From an uncultured Lachnospiraceae bacterium (GTDB lineage: Bacteria > Bacillota > Clostridia > Lachnospirales > Lachnospiraceae), in assembly GCA_910579505.1 (NCBI GenBank), contig CAJTTZ010000014.1, positions 1 through 64,000 of the forward strand: 64,000 bases of DNA, read 5' to 3'. The translations under genes and the position numbers were made by a program. Every line of letters starts with the position of its first letter. The first letter of the stretch is position 1. Shown piece after piece: positions 34,173 through 43,767 of the stretch. A model generated the notes under the pieces. It did no database searches. It saw only the letters and a list, made by a program, of their open reading frames with translations, and had not been told where the DNA came from.

Positions 34173-35159
34173 TCACTTTATGCAGGACGGAAACGCGCTC
34201 TTTAAAAAGAGCTGTTTTTCTCTCTCCTGCGCAAACAGCTTCTCTGTTTTTTCCATATTCCGCCCGGGAATCCATGCCTTACCGCTGTTATAATAAAAGT
34301 TCACGATCTTCCAGAACTTTTCAGGATAGGCAAAGCGAAAATACAGCTGTCTGTAATCCTGTTCGCTTAAAGGTCTTACATCATTATACCCCGAAAGGAG
34401 CATATCACCAAGCGGCTGCGACCAGTTATTTTTTTCCAAGAGTTTACGCATAAACAAATACAGATCCCGGACAGGATAATCTCTGACGCATTTCTCAAAA
34501 TTGACGAGCACGCTGCCCTCTTCGGTCTGTATGATATTGTGGTACTGGTAATCGCCGTGGCACACAACGGAGAAGGAAAGAGAATCCTCCTCATAGGCAT
34601 AATAACTCAATTCCCCCGTAATTTGCAAGGCAATATCCATAAAATAATCATAATGTTTCATTAAATAGATTTCAAAATCCGTCTTCTGGCTCTTTTCCCG
34701 CAAGAATTTCCGCACCTTTTTCAGTTCACGGTTATGTTTCTCGTACTCATTTTCCACATGAAAAACTGGCTGCTCCTTAAGAATTTCACTGCCGGAAAGA
34801 TCACAGACGCCGTGAAGGCGCGCCAGGGTGTTCACCGCATGACGACATTCCTGCGGGTTCCTGTGATCGCATTCCCTGCCCTCGCAGTAAGTCTTTACGA
34901 CATATGCCGTCCTGTCCTGATCCCGGACAATCAGCTCATCTTCCTTTGTCCGCAGGATCGTCTCTGCCTGCACGGCGCCGCTCTCCCGTATATGGTTCAG
35001 CAGATATTCCTGAAAACCGATTTTCTCCACAGGTCCGCCGTACTCTTTCATAATGAGCAGGCCCCGGTCCGAATCACAGAGAATCGCCCCGCGTCCCTTC
35101 CATGTACGACGTACCTCTATGTCATAATGCTCTAATAAACTGACAGCTCTGTCATTCAC
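34173..35159 (-). CDS. CotS-family spore coat protein (kinase-like fold)
   Basis: 328 residues with an aminoglycoside-phosphotransferase-like fold: an N-lobe with LIMKEYGG, then SVVCHGDYQYHNII (the catalytic-loop HGD) and a DYPVRDLY region in place of the usual metal motif. This is the CotS/YutH/YsxE group found in spore-forming Firmicutes. I start it at a GTG (35159) with GGGGGGTATTTTT upstream; extending the frame 39 codons up would run through the end of cca. It lies between cca and the PEGA lipoprotein gene. Whether it is enzymatically active is uncertain. Confidence 0.78.
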   Translation of the reverse strand: MNDRAVSLLEHYDIEVRRTWKGRGAILCDSDRGLLIMKEYGGPVEKIGFQEYLLNHIRESGAVQAETILRTKEDELIVRDQDRTAYVVKTYCEGRECDHRNPQECRHAVNTLARLHGVCDLSGSEILKEQPVFHVENEYEKHNRELKKVRKFLREKSQKTDFEIYLMKHYDYFMDIALQITGELSYYAYEEDSLSFSVVCHGDYQYHNIIQTEEGSVLVNFEKCVRDYPVRDLYLFMRKLLEKNNWSQPLGDMLLSGYNDVRPLSEQDYRQLYFRFAYPEKFWKIVNFYYNSGKAWIPGRNMEKTEKLFAQEREKQLFLKSAFPSCIK

Positions 35160-35217
35160 AAAAATACCCCCCGCCTGACTCTGACTGTTACATCTTATGA
35201 ACGGCAGGGGGTTTTCA

Positions 35218-36543
35218 TTACACTTCTTTATACAGTTTGAGAAGAATCTCCCTCGTATTAAGGGACGGGTCGTCAAGCACCCTCTCTAATAACGCGGACA
35301 GCGTTTCCCCGATCTGTCTTCCGGGCGGCATCCCATCCGCAATCAGATCGTTTCCTGAAATCGCCAGATCCTTTACCGTGACCGCGTCCTTATGCGCCAG
35401 AATTTCCTGATACAGCTTTTCAATGCAGGTTACTTTTGCCAGCTTTTCTTCCCGCATGTAATCGCTCTGCGCAGCGATATCCGCGCGGCGTACCGTAAAA
35501 ATCATGGGAAAAATATCTTCACCGATCCGATTGACCGCCCGTCTTACACCAGCCTCTGTGGGCGCAATATCGTAATCGTGGTAAAGAACCAGCTTTGTTA
35601 CTTTATCTGTGGTATCGTTATCAAATTTTAAACGCCGCATCACCCTTCTGGTGATCTTTTCCCCCTCAAAGGGATGTTTTTTATTGTGGGTCGTCCCGTC
35701 CGGGTCAATGGTAAGCGTCTGAGGCTTGCCAATATCATGGAACAGCATGCCAAGGCGCAGTACCTTGTCCGCTTCCACGCCGAGCATAGCGTGCAGAATA
35801 TGCTCCCCCACATCATAGCAGTGGTGTTTATGTCTCTGGGGCGTCTCCATACAGAGATCAAATTCCGGCAGAATCTGCGCCGTAATGCCAAGCTCATAAG
35901 CTATCCTCAGATAATCGGGATGTGGGGATGTCACCAGTTTCACAAGTTCTGCCTGAATCCGCTCCGCGCTGATCTTCTGCAGATTGGGCGCAAGCGCCCT
36001 GACCGCCTCCCCGGTCGCTGCATCAATTCGATAGCCCAGCTGCGCGGAAAAGCGCACCGCGCGCAGCATGCGCAGGGCGTCCTCATCAAACCGCTCCCTC
36101 GCGTCCCCCACGCAGCGGATCACCTGGTTTTCCATATCCGCAAGACCACCGTAAAGATCCACCAGACCGCTTCTGTCGTTGTAAGCCATGGCATTGATCG
36201 TAAAATCGCGCCGCCTCAGGTCTTCTCTCAAACTGGCAGTAAAAGTCACTTCCGTAGGATGCCTGCCATCTTCATATGTACCGTCGATCCGATAGGTAGT
36301 CACCTCAAAGCCTTCTCCTCCCAGAAGAACCGTGATGGTTCCGTGCTTAATCCCCGTGTCCACGGTTCTCGGGAAAAGACGTTTCGTTTCCTCCGGCTTT
36401 GCCGAAGTGGTGATATCCCAGTCGTCCGGCTTTCTGCCAAGTATGGAGTCCCGGACACAGCCGCCCACCGCGTACGCCTCATATCCCGCCTCTTCCAACG
36501 TATTTATGATGTTATGCACTTTGTCGGGCAACTGTATCCGCAT
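35218..36543 (-). CDS. cca: CCA-adding enzyme / tRNA nucleotidyltransferase with HD domain
   Basis: 441 residues. Class II nucleotidyltransferase head: AVGGCVRDSILGR and the catalytic DDWDITT, RRDFTINAMAY. An HD-type domain follows (LFHDIGKP), then a tail. It completes or repairs the CCA end of tRNAs; both tRNA genes in this window lack an encoded CCA, so it is needed. ATG-36543 follows AAGGAGTTTTT. The small gene at 36570 is just upstream on the same strand, with 26 bases between. Confidence 0.95.
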   Translation of the reverse strand: MRIQLPDKVHNIINTLEEAGYEAYAVGGCVRDSILGRKPDDWDITTSAKPEETKRLFPRTVDTGIKHGTITVLLGGEGFEVTTYRIDGTYEDGRHPTEVTFTASLREDLRRRDFTINAMAYNDRSGLVDLYGGLADMENQVIRCVGDARERFDEDALRMLRAVRFSAQLGYRIDAATGEAVRALAPNLQKISAERIQAELVKLVTSPHPDYLRIAYELGITAQILPEFDLCMETPQRHKHHCYDVGEHILHAMLGVEADKVLRLGMLFHDIGKPQTLTIDPDGTTHNKKHPFEGEKITRRVMRRLKFDNDTTDKVTKLVLYHDYDIAPTEAGVRRAVNRIGEDIFPMIFTVRRADIAAQSDYMREEKLAKVTCIEKLYQEILAHKDAVTVKDLAISGNDLIADGMPPGRQIGETLSALLERVLDDPSLNTREILLKLYKEV

Positions 36544-36569
36544 AAAAACTCCTTAAACTTCCGAACCGT

Positions 36570-36806
36570 TTATCCGATGCTCGGTCCTTTAAAAATCTGG
36601 TTCACATCTTCGAGATGGAGATCCGGCTCCTCATCCTCCGTAAGGGAGCTTACCAGACTGTCCATCTCCTTTCTGGACATCACGCCCCGGCTTCTCTCCA
36701 CAAACTCTTTCTTTTCATCGTCAGTCATATCCACAAAGCGGTCCATTGCCGCGCGGTTTGTCGCAAAGGCGAGCCCAAGACCGACAGGTAACGTATTATA
36801 ATCCAT
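36570..36806 (-). CDS. Small conserved-looking hypothetical protein
   Basis: 78 residues, unrecognised. N-terminal MDYNTLPVGLGLAFATN, then a Lys/Glu/Asp-rich helical stretch with MSRKEMDSLVSSL. No cysteine, signal or membrane helix; it looks like a small cytosolic helical protein. The ATG is supported by AAAGGGTGGAAGAA, which makes the 27-codon upstream extension unlikely. It precedes cca by 26 bases and is probably co-transcribed. I cannot assign a function. Confidence 0.7.
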   Translation of the reverse strand: MDYNTLPVGLGLAFATNRAAMDRFVDMTDDEKKEFVERSRGVMSRKEMDSLVSSLTEDEEPDLHLEDVNQIFKGPSIG

Positions 36807-37005
36807 TTCTTCCACCCTTTCCTGCATCTGATTTTCAGTTATAAATAAGATTTCCATCTTATTCTTTACCTGTCCGAACAATTTCATTCAGAATCATTCT
36901 GAGATAAATTGTCATAAAACCAGCATGCACGCCGGGGTGAAATGTGATACAAAACAGAAGCGCTTTTATAAATATCCGCGACGAATTACGCAGGCGTTCC
37001 CTGCA

Positions 37006-39243
37006 TCAACTCAGCGTCGCGATGCCCCGCAGCCGGATATCCTCGCAGGACGCGCCCACCAGAATCTCATAATCGCCCGCATCCGCGATAAATTTGTGTA
37101 ACTGCGTGTCAAAATACATAAAGTCTTCCTGCTTTAAAGTCAGGGAAACTTTTTTTGAACGCCCCGCACCGAGTTCCACTTTGGCAAAGGCCTTCAGCTC
37201 CTTGTCGGGTCTGTCCACCTGCGCCGCGATAGGCGCGATATAAACCTGTGCCGTCTCTGCTCCCGCTCGCTTCCCGACGTTTTTGACCGAAAAAGTCAAT
37301 TTCACGTCCTTCCCTTTTTCCGCTTTCAAAGTCAAACCGCTGTACTCGAAATTCGTGTAAGACAACCCGTATCCGAAGCAGAAAGCCGGCTTGATCCGCT
37401 GCCTGTCATAATAACGGTAACCACAGTACAGCCCTTCCTCCAGCGCAATTTTCCCCCACTTACCGAACTGTCCGCTCTTTGCAGTCACACAGTCCTCATA
37501 TTTTGCAGGGAACGTTTCCGCCAGTTTCCCGGACGGGTTCACTTCGCCGAAAATAATCTTCGCAAATGCATTTCCCGTCTCCATACCCGCATAGTAGCTC
37601 CACAGAATCGTCTGCGCCTGCTCCCGCCATGGCATCTCCACGGGAGAACCACCCACAAAAGTCAGTATCGTATCTTTTCTCACTTTTAAAAGTTCGTCAA
37701 TCAACAAATCCTGCTCATAAGGCAGCTTCATGTCGGGTCTGTCAGAGCCCTCGCAGTCATAATCGTGATTTAAACCGCCCACAAAGATCACCGCATCGGC
37801 GTCCTTTGCCAAGGCAAGCGCCTGCTCAAAGAGCGCCTGGTTCTTCTCGTGGATTTCAATCTTATCCCGCTCTATCTGCGCAAGCCTTTCCTCCTCGCCC
37901 TTCCTATGGGCATCCGCTTCGCCCGCCTCGTCTCTGGGCGGCTGTCCCACCGTGGTATTTTTCAGCTCGTCCAGACTTGCCGCCTGCCAGTTCACCTCAA
38001 AGGCCTTTTGCTTCACAGGCACATAATAGCCCGGCGCATATCCTACCCGGACATTTCCTCCCAAGTACATTTTAAGCCCTGCCAGAGGGGAAATCTCGTA
38101 CAGTGCCTTAATCTCCGCACTGCCACCGCCGTATGAATGCAGTGTCGCCGCGTTCGCTCCGATCACAGCAAGCTTTTTAATCTTCTTTGCGTCCAGCGGA
38201 AGGGTATGATTTTCATTTTTTAATAAAATCATGGATTCCTCCGCCGCATGGAGAACTGCCTCCCGGTGCTCCGGCGCGTTGTATACACCCGCCTTGCGGG
38301 AATCCTTCTTCGGTCCGATCATCTTTAAGCGGTACATCATCCGCAGAAGATTTCTCACCTTGGCATCCACCGCGTCCACGGAAATCTCGCCCTTCTCAAT
38401 CAGCTCTTTTAAGGGATTCGCCAGTTTATAGTCATCAAAATCCGGGAAGATCGACATTTCCAGATCCATGGAGCACGCCGCCGCCTCTTTCGTTTTATGT
38501 ACGCCGCCCCAGTCACTGATTACCGCGCCGTCAAAGCCCCACTCTTTCCGCAGAATCTCATCTAACAGCTTCTTATTTTCACAACAGTGCGTCCCGTTTA
38601 TTTTATTGTACGCACCCATGACTGAATACGTTTCCGCCTCCTGCACCGCCGCTTTGAATGCGGGCAGATACAGTTCATAGAGCGTCCGTTCATCAATTTC
38701 CTCATCCACCATCAGACGGTCCGTCTCCTGCACGTTTGCCGCAAAGTGTTTCACGCACGCCGCCACGTCATTTTCCTGCACGCCTTGAATAAAGGGCACC
38801 ACAAACGCCTTTGTGAGAGCGGGATCCTCGCTCATATACTCAAAATTCCTGCCGCAGAGCGGGTCTCTCTTGATATTGATGCCCGGCGCCAGAATCACAT
38901 CCTTGCCGCGTCCTCTCGCCTCCGCCCCCAATATGTGTCCCGTCTTGTACGCAAGTTCCGTATTCCATGACGACGCAAGCGCGCTGTTGCTTGGAAGGTA
39001 GGACACCATATCGTCCTGATTTCCCGAAGGAATCCACCTGTCGTCCATAAACTCGGCGCGCACACCCATAGGACCGTCCGAAGTTTCAATGGCAGGAATC
39101 CCCAGCCGCTCCACCGCCCCGGAGCGGAAAAGGGACGCGCCGTGAATCATGGCGATTTTTTCATCAAGCGTCAGTTTCTTAACCAGCTTGTCAATTTCTT
39201 TCTCCCTCTTTTTCTCGTTCTTTTTTTCATCTTTCCTCAACAT
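37006..39243 (-). CDS. GH3 beta-glycosidase
   Basis: 745 residues without signal peptide. The N-terminal GH3 barrel carries KHFAAN (165-170) and VISDWGG with the nucleophile Asp244; the alpha/beta sandwich and a C-terminal fibronectin-III-like domain (about 650-745, LTFSVKNVGKRAG) follow. A roughly 60-residue charged insertion (DEAGEADAHRKGEEERL) sits near 430-480. Family members are beta-glucosidases, xylosidases or arabinosidases; the specificity is open. AGGAGGTTACCACGAT precedes ATG-39243. It lies downstream of the GH127 gene and probably works with it on the same plant oligosaccharide. Confidence 0.92.
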   Translation of the reverse strand: MLRKDEKKNEKKREKEIDKLVKKLTLDEKIAMIHGASLFRSGAVERLGIPAIETSDGPMGVRAEFMDDRWIPSGNQDDMVSYLPSNSALASSWNTELAYKTGHILGAEARGRGKDVILAPGINIKRDPLCGRNFEYMSEDPALTKAFVVPFIQGVQENDVAACVKHFAANVQETDRLMVDEEIDERTLYELYLPAFKAAVQEAETYSVMGAYNKINGTHCCENKKLLDEILRKEWGFDGAVISDWGGVHKTKEAAACSMDLEMSIFPDFDDYKLANPLKELIEKGEISVDAVDAKVRNLLRMMYRLKMIGPKKDSRKAGVYNAPEHREAVLHAAEESMILLKNENHTLPLDAKKIKKLAVIGANAATLHSYGGGSAEIKALYEISPLAGLKMYLGGNVRVGYAPGYYVPVKQKAFEVNWQAASLDELKNTTVGQPPRDEAGEADAHRKGEEERLAQIERDKIEIHEKNQALFEQALALAKDADAVIFVGGLNHDYDCEGSDRPDMKLPYEQDLLIDELLKVRKDTILTFVGGSPVEMPWREQAQTILWSYYAGMETGNAFAKIIFGEVNPSGKLAETFPAKYEDCVTAKSGQFGKWGKIALEEGLYCGYRYYDRQRIKPAFCFGYGLSYTNFEYSGLTLKAEKGKDVKLTFSVKNVGKRAGAETAQVYIAPIAAQVDRPDKELKAFAKVELGAGRSKKVSLTLKQEDFMYFDTQLHKFIADAGDYEILVGASCEDIRLRGIATLS

Positions 39244-39448
39244 ATCGTGGTAACCTCCTGTTTCCCTTCCCAATTTTCAACGATGCTGTGCTACAAGTTG
39301 TCCCGCCTGTGCAAAAGTGGCGGTATATCCATATGGACACACCGCCTGTTCGCTCAAATTCCATATTAAGGTAAGTATAACGGGAAACTGTCCCGGATAC
39401 AATTCCCTTTTTATACTTAATTCAGAGTAATTTTTATATCTGCGCTTC

Positions 39449-41386
39449 TCACGCCTGCTCAGGAATCCACACCCGCATCTGGTTTAGTCCCCGGTTGCCC
39501 CACGTATAATACGGCACCAGCGTCACCTGACAAGGCTGCGCCTGCTGCCTCTCAAAGCTGTAAAGTTCTTCATTCGCTGTCTCCCGGTATCCTTGTGCAA
39601 AAAGCTTCTGAATCCCGAACAGCTCATCCGGCTGGAACTCGCCCACCGTCACTTCCCCGTCCTTTTTCAGACTTAAGGAAAGAATATCGTTTTCGTTATC
39701 CACGCCCTCCGCGCAATAAATGAGCGGTCCGCGCTGCAGCGCCACTCTTCCCGTATTTTCGGAGACACGACTGCTGGTGTACACACGCCTTACCGTCAGG
39801 TCAAGCTCCACCGTAATGACATCATCCGCCGAATATTCCCCTCTTAAATACGCATAGCCGTCCCGGATCTCACAATCCGTTTCTTCCCCGTTCAGCAAAA
39901 TCCTCGTCTGTCTGCTCCACGTAGGGATACGGACCGCAAGCGGAACCTCCATGCTCTCTCTTCCTTCCTGCGGCTCAAAGCGGTACTCGACTATATTATC
40001 ATAAGGATAATTCGTCTTTAAAGTCACCTTGCCGCCAAAATTTTTTCCCAGATCCAGTGTACCCGCAATAAACAGGTTGGAGAACAGCGTGCCCGGGATC
40101 ACATGCCACGCGTACTCTGCCACAGAACCCAAAAGCCTTGCCACATTGGGCGGGCAGCAGGCGCAGGCAAACCACTTGGGTCTGACAGGCAGCGCGTGTT
40201 TATGGGTCTGCGCCTCCCCGGAAATACCCGGCAGTACCTCCAGCGGATTTACATAGAAGAATTTCGTGCCGTCAAGCTGCATGCCCGCCAGTACACAGTT
40301 GTAAAGTGCCCGCTCCATCACGTCGGCGTACTTGCCGTTATGCTCCAAATATAACATTTTGTTGGAAAAAAAGATCAGTCCAATCGCCGCGCACGTCTCT
40401 GCATAAGCCGTATCGTTTGGCAGATGGTCATCCTTCGTGAAGGCTTCCCCCTCATAGGCGGAACCAATCGCTCCCGTCACATACATTCTATACTGCGTGA
40501 TATTATTCCACAGCGTTCTGCAGGCGTTTGCAAGTTCCCTGTCACCCGTCTCCATCGCCGCGTCCGCCATGCCCGTGTAAAGATATACCGCCCGGACGGC
40601 ATGTCCCACCGCCTTGTCCTGCTGCCGCACCGGCGCGTAATTCTGCGCATACTCCAAGTCTTCGGGATGATTGCCCCAGACACGCCAAGGGTTCTTTTTC
40701 ATTTCCTTCTTATAATAATCCGGGTCAACGCCGCGCACATTGATAAAGTGCATCGCCAGCTCCTTATATCTCTCCTCCTTTGTGCTGCGGTACAGCCGCA
40801 TCAGCGCAAGTTCAATCTCTGGATGCCCGGGATATCCTTCCGCTCCCTCCTCGATAAAATGACGGTAAATGTGATCCGCCATGTCACACATGATCTCCAA
40901 AAGTTTTGATTTACCCGTACACTCCGCGTATGCCACCGCCGCCTCAATCATGTGCCCCGCGCAGTAGAGTTCATGTGCTTCATGCAGGTTTGTCCACCGC
41001 TTGTCCGGCTCCTTCACCGTAAAGTAAGTATTGAGATAACCGTCCTTCTGCTGCGCCTCCCCGATCAGGTCAATGATTTCATCGCACCGTTTCTCCAGCT
41101 TTGCATCGGGATTCTGCGCCAGGGAGTACGCCGCGCCCTCCAGCCATTTCGCCACATCGCTGTCCTGAAATACCATGCCATAAAACTCACCGTCACAGCT
41201 GCCGGTTTTCAGCTTTTTCGCCGCCATGCGGAAATTTTCGATACAATGGCTCTTCTCCGCCCCCTCAATCTGGTCGTTCAACGCCCGCTCCTGATAAGGC
41301 AGCACCACATCCTTCACCAGCTTCTCGTATCTGCCGAAAAAACCTTCCCCCACCGTAAAATCCTTTACCAGCTTTAAATCACCCAT
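39449..41386 (-). CDS. GH127 beta-L-arabinofuranosidase
   Basis: 645 residues, cytosolic. The family's zinc-cysteine site can be traced against the Bifidobacterium enzyme HypBA1: GEAF (Glu314, acid/base counterpart), AETC (Glu330 and Cys332) 16 and 18 residues later, and CACCPPN (Cys410/411), where the first of the adjacent pair is the nucleophile. The spacings agree with that enzyme. It releases L-arabinofuranose from beta-linked oligosaccharides such as those on hydroxyproline-rich plant proteins. ATG-41386 follows GGAGGGTAAAGCG. An AraC-type regulator lies upstream and a GH3 gene downstream. Confidence 0.9.
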   Translation of the reverse strand: MGDLKLVKDFTVGEGFFGRYEKLVKDVVLPYQERALNDQIEGAEKSHCIENFRMAAKKLKTGSCDGEFYGMVFQDSDVAKWLEGAAYSLAQNPDAKLEKRCDEIIDLIGEAQQKDGYLNTYFTVKEPDKRWTNLHEAHELYCAGHMIEAAVAYAECTGKSKLLEIMCDMADHIYRHFIEEGAEGYPGHPEIELALMRLYRSTKEERYKELAMHFINVRGVDPDYYKKEMKKNPWRVWGNHPEDLEYAQNYAPVRQQDKAVGHAVRAVYLYTGMADAAMETGDRELANACRTLWNNITQYRMYVTGAIGSAYEGEAFTKDDHLPNDTAYAETCAAIGLIFFSNKMLYLEHNGKYADVMERALYNCVLAGMQLDGTKFFYVNPLEVLPGISGEAQTHKHALPVRPKWFACACCPPNVARLLGSVAEYAWHVIPGTLFSNLFIAGTLDLGKNFGGKVTLKTNYPYDNIVEYRFEPQEGRESMEVPLAVRIPTWSRQTRILLNGEETDCEIRDGYAYLRGEYSADDVITVELDLTVRRVYTSSRVSENTGRVALQRGPLIYCAEGVDNENDILSLSLKKDGEVTVGEFQPDELFGIQKLFAQGYRETANEELYSFERQQAQPCQVTLVPYYTWGNRGLNQMRVWIPEQA

Positions 41387-41556
41387 CGCTTTACCCTCCA
41401 TCTTAACATCCATCTGCCGGAACGCGGGCATTCTGCCCTCTTTCTTTCCAATTTACTAATATGTATTATATTCTGAAAATAACTGATATAAAATGGATTA
41501 TATTCTTCTCTATTTGTATTTTTTTCCGATTTTACATACTTTTCATAGGCAGGAGC

Positions 41557-42444
41557 CTATTTGCTGATTCTATATTCGGAAGGCGTACAGCCGTAGACCT
41601 CCTTAAAAGATTTGGCAAAATAGCTCATCTCCTGAAAACCGCAGCTTTCCGCAATCGACGATACCTTATCTGTGGTAAGCTGCAGTTTCAGCGCTGCCTG
41701 CTGGAGACGATAGGATTTCAGATAGGCAATGGGCGTCGTATTGATCGTCGCATGAAAACACCGAATGCACTCGCTTGCGCTGACCGCACAGGCGGAAGCG
41801 ATATCCTCTATCGTAAGCTCCCTGTCGTAATTTGTCTGAATAAAGGTGAGCATTTCCTTGATTCTCGCATTGTCACGCTGTTCTTTTCCAAAGGATTTCT
41901 TACTGACAGCCGGCTGGTTTTCCGAAAGAGCCGCCACAATCGAAGATAATTCGTTTCTCACCTGTATTTCATAGCCGAAAGGCTCTTTCTCCACCGCCCT
42001 CCAAAGAGACGCCAGACAATCCAGAATCTGTTTCTGCCACGGCACATCCGGCGTGAGATAAAATCCGGGACAGGTCTGGTTTTCTATCAGCGGTTTTAGA
42101 TACTTCTGCCAGATCACGTTGTCCGTGCTGCCGCTGACTGCCCGCGGATGGAACACAACGGAATGAATCTCACAGGATTCGTCCCCGGATAAGGCGGCGG
42201 CGTGCAGAATATTGCTGTTGATAAAAAATCCCTCCCCGGCACGGAGCAGACAAGATGCAGACCCTGTCTCCACAACAGCGGAACCGCTCGCAATCAGACC
42301 CAGTTCCAGCTCATTGTGCCAATGCCATGCAATTTCATCCCGTGGCAGCAGGTCCAGATAACATGCCACCGGGAACAGCCGCGTTCCATGCTCCCGAAGT
42401 TCTTCCCCCTGCGTATTTGTCTGCACACTGCACGGCAATATCAT
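41557..42444 (-). CDS. AraC-family regulator, probably of the GH127/GH3 locus
   Basis: 295 residues. An N-terminal cupin-like sensing domain (HWHNELELGLI, 40-50) and a C-terminal double helix-turn-helix (about 195-295; IEDIASACAVSASECIRCFHATIN and SIAESCGFQEMSYFAKSFKEVYGCTPSEYR). AAAAGGAGAAGAAAT precedes the ATG. It lies immediately upstream of the GH127 gene on the same strand and is probably its activator responding to an arabinose-containing sugar; that link is positional only. Confidence 0.88.
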   Translation of the reverse strand: MILPCSVQTNTQGEELREHGTRLFPVACYLDLLPRDEIAWHWHNELELGLIASGSAVVETGSASCLLRAGEGFFINSNILHAAALSGDESCEIHSVVFHPRAVSGSTDNVIWQKYLKPLIENQTCPGFYLTPDVPWQKQILDCLASLWRAVEKEPFGYEIQVRNELSSIVAALSENQPAVSKKSFGKEQRDNARIKEMLTFIQTNYDRELTIEDIASACAVSASECIRCFHATINTTPIAYLKSYRLQQAALKLQLTTDKVSSIAESCGFQEMSYFAKSFKEVYGCTPSEYRISK

Positions 42445-42620
42445 ATTTCTTCTCCTTTTCTGCTACAAGTTTTCTTTTTTGAAAATATAATCATATATAA
42501 TGCGGATTTATTCCTAACATTATCACTTTTTATGATGATATAATCATATCACAAGGTAACACAAAAGAAAAGGGCAGAGAAACCAAAATTCATATAACAT
42601 GTAGGAAGGGAGAGGAGATT

Positions 42621-42863
42621 ATGTATAAGGTCAATATCAGAACAATCAAGAACACAGATAAGTTCATCCAGATGGTAGAAAACAGTCACGGCAGCGTTTT
42701 TCTGGAAATGCCTAACGAAACGCTCTGCGATCTGAAGCAGAATGCAGCAGTTCTGCAGATGCTTCGGATGATCAATCCGGGAGAACTCTGGCTGGATCTT
42801 TACCTGACGGATGTGCAGGACAGCTACAGTTTCATGGCTTACATGGTAGGCGCGGGGGCTTAG
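42621..42863 (+). CDS. Diverged HPr-fold-like small protein
   Basis: 80 residues. The pattern of hydrophobic residues, the length and the segment LKQNAAVLQMLRMINPGEL (near 38-56) resemble the HPr stretch around Ser46, but both the Ser46 position and the His15 loop are absent. It is a further decayed relative of the HPr-like protein at 6110, by inference only. GGGAGAGGAGATT precedes ATG-42621. A hairpin overlaps the stop codon. It is transcribed alone, diverging from the AraC regulator gene. No function can be assigned. Confidence 0.55.
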   Translation: MYKVNIRTIKNTDKFIQMVENSHGSVFLEMPNETLCDLKQNAAVLQMLRMINPGELWLDLYLTDVQDSYSFMAYMVGAGA

Positions 42864-42873
42864 AAAGCCCCCG
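42853..42873 (+). other. Hairpin overlapping the stop codon of the HPr-like gene
   Basis: Stem CGGGGGCTT (42853-42861) with AAGCCCCCG (42865-42873), 3-base loop AGA; the TAG stop is 42861-42863. It would be stable and may slow 3' decay. Confidence 0.7.
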
Positions 42874-42883
42874 TCAGACTATC

Positions 42884-42927
42884 AAAGAACCCCTGTTATG
42901 CAGCAGCATGCCAGAGGTTCTTTTTTT
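42884..42927 (+). terminator. Intrinsic terminator after the second HPr-like gene
   Basis: Stem AAAGAACCCCTG / CAGAGGTTCTTT with one mismatch and a 16-base loop, followed by seven T. Confidence 0.85.
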
Positions 42928-42969
42928 AAACAGTGATACTCCCTATCATAAACTTACCACGGCACTTTC

Positions 42970-43767
42970 TCACTCAATTTCCGCGATCAGTCCGTGCTTC
43001 ACGCAGTAATAATAGACCCCGTCATCCGCCGCGTGTCCGCATATATCGTCCGCCACCGCCTTCAGCTCATCCGATCCGTTCTCCATGGCAACACCTGTGC
43101 CCACCGCCTGCAGCATTTCAATGTCGTTATTGCCGTCACCAAAGGCAAGCGCCTCCTCCTTTTTCAGATGATAATGTGCCAGCACATGTTCGATCCCGAC
43201 GCCTTTTCCGCTGTCTGCCGGGATAATATCCACCGCCCGGTCCCACCATGCCGCTATCTTGGCATTTTCCACATTTTGCAGGAATGCCGGGTACTCGTTT
43301 TCCCGTCCCCCTGACATAATCTGATATATTTCACCGCATTCCACCATTTCGTTGAACTTGTCAGAAACATCCACGTCCAGTTTGGCAAGCGCAAAATATT
43401 TCACTAAATCCTCATCTTTTCCGTTCGCAGCCAGTTTTTCCGGCGTGGCAGCCGACACAGGTCTGTTGATCGAGGCGGCGTTTTTTACAATCTGCTTTGC
43501 GTCCTTCGTAGAGAGAGGATTCTTGTAGATCACCTGCTGCCTGTTATAACAGTAGGAGCCGTTAAAGGTGAGATACACATCCGGCTCCCACCCATCAAAA
43601 CGGGGCACAGTCATCGGCGACCTTCCCGTGGACAGGCAGAGAATAAAATTTCGTTCTTTCAGCCGGATCAGTGTCTTAAGCGTTCTCTCCGTTATCTTTC
43701 TGCTGTGAATGTCAATCAGCGTGCCGTCGATATCAAAAAAGATAATCTTAATGTTTTCCAGACTCAT
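42970..43767 (-). CDS. HAD-superfamily sugar phosphatase, Cof/YbiV type
   Basis: 265 residues. HAD motif I is FFDIDGTLID (about 10-19), motif II is LSTGRS, motif III is the Lys in SGKGVGI and motif IV is AFGDGNNDIEML; a type IIB cap domain separates II and III. Such enzymes dephosphorylate sugar phosphates or flavin mononucleotide. The start ATG overlaps the stop of the acetyltransferase gene (ATGA), so the two are coupled. Physiological substrate unknown. Confidence 0.9.
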   Translation of the reverse strand: MSLENIKIIFFDIDGTLIDIHSRKITERTLKTLIRLKERNFILCLSTGRSPMTVPRFDGWEPDVYLTFNGSYCYNRQQVIYKNPLSTKDAKQIVKNAASINRPVSAATPEKLAANGKDEDLVKYFALAKLDVDVSDKFNEMVECGEIYQIMSGGRENEYPAFLQNVENAKIAAWWDRAVDIIPADSGKGVGIEHVLAHYHLKKEEALAFGDGNNDIEMLQAVGTGVAMENGSDELKAVADDICGHAADDGVYYYCVKHGLIAEIE

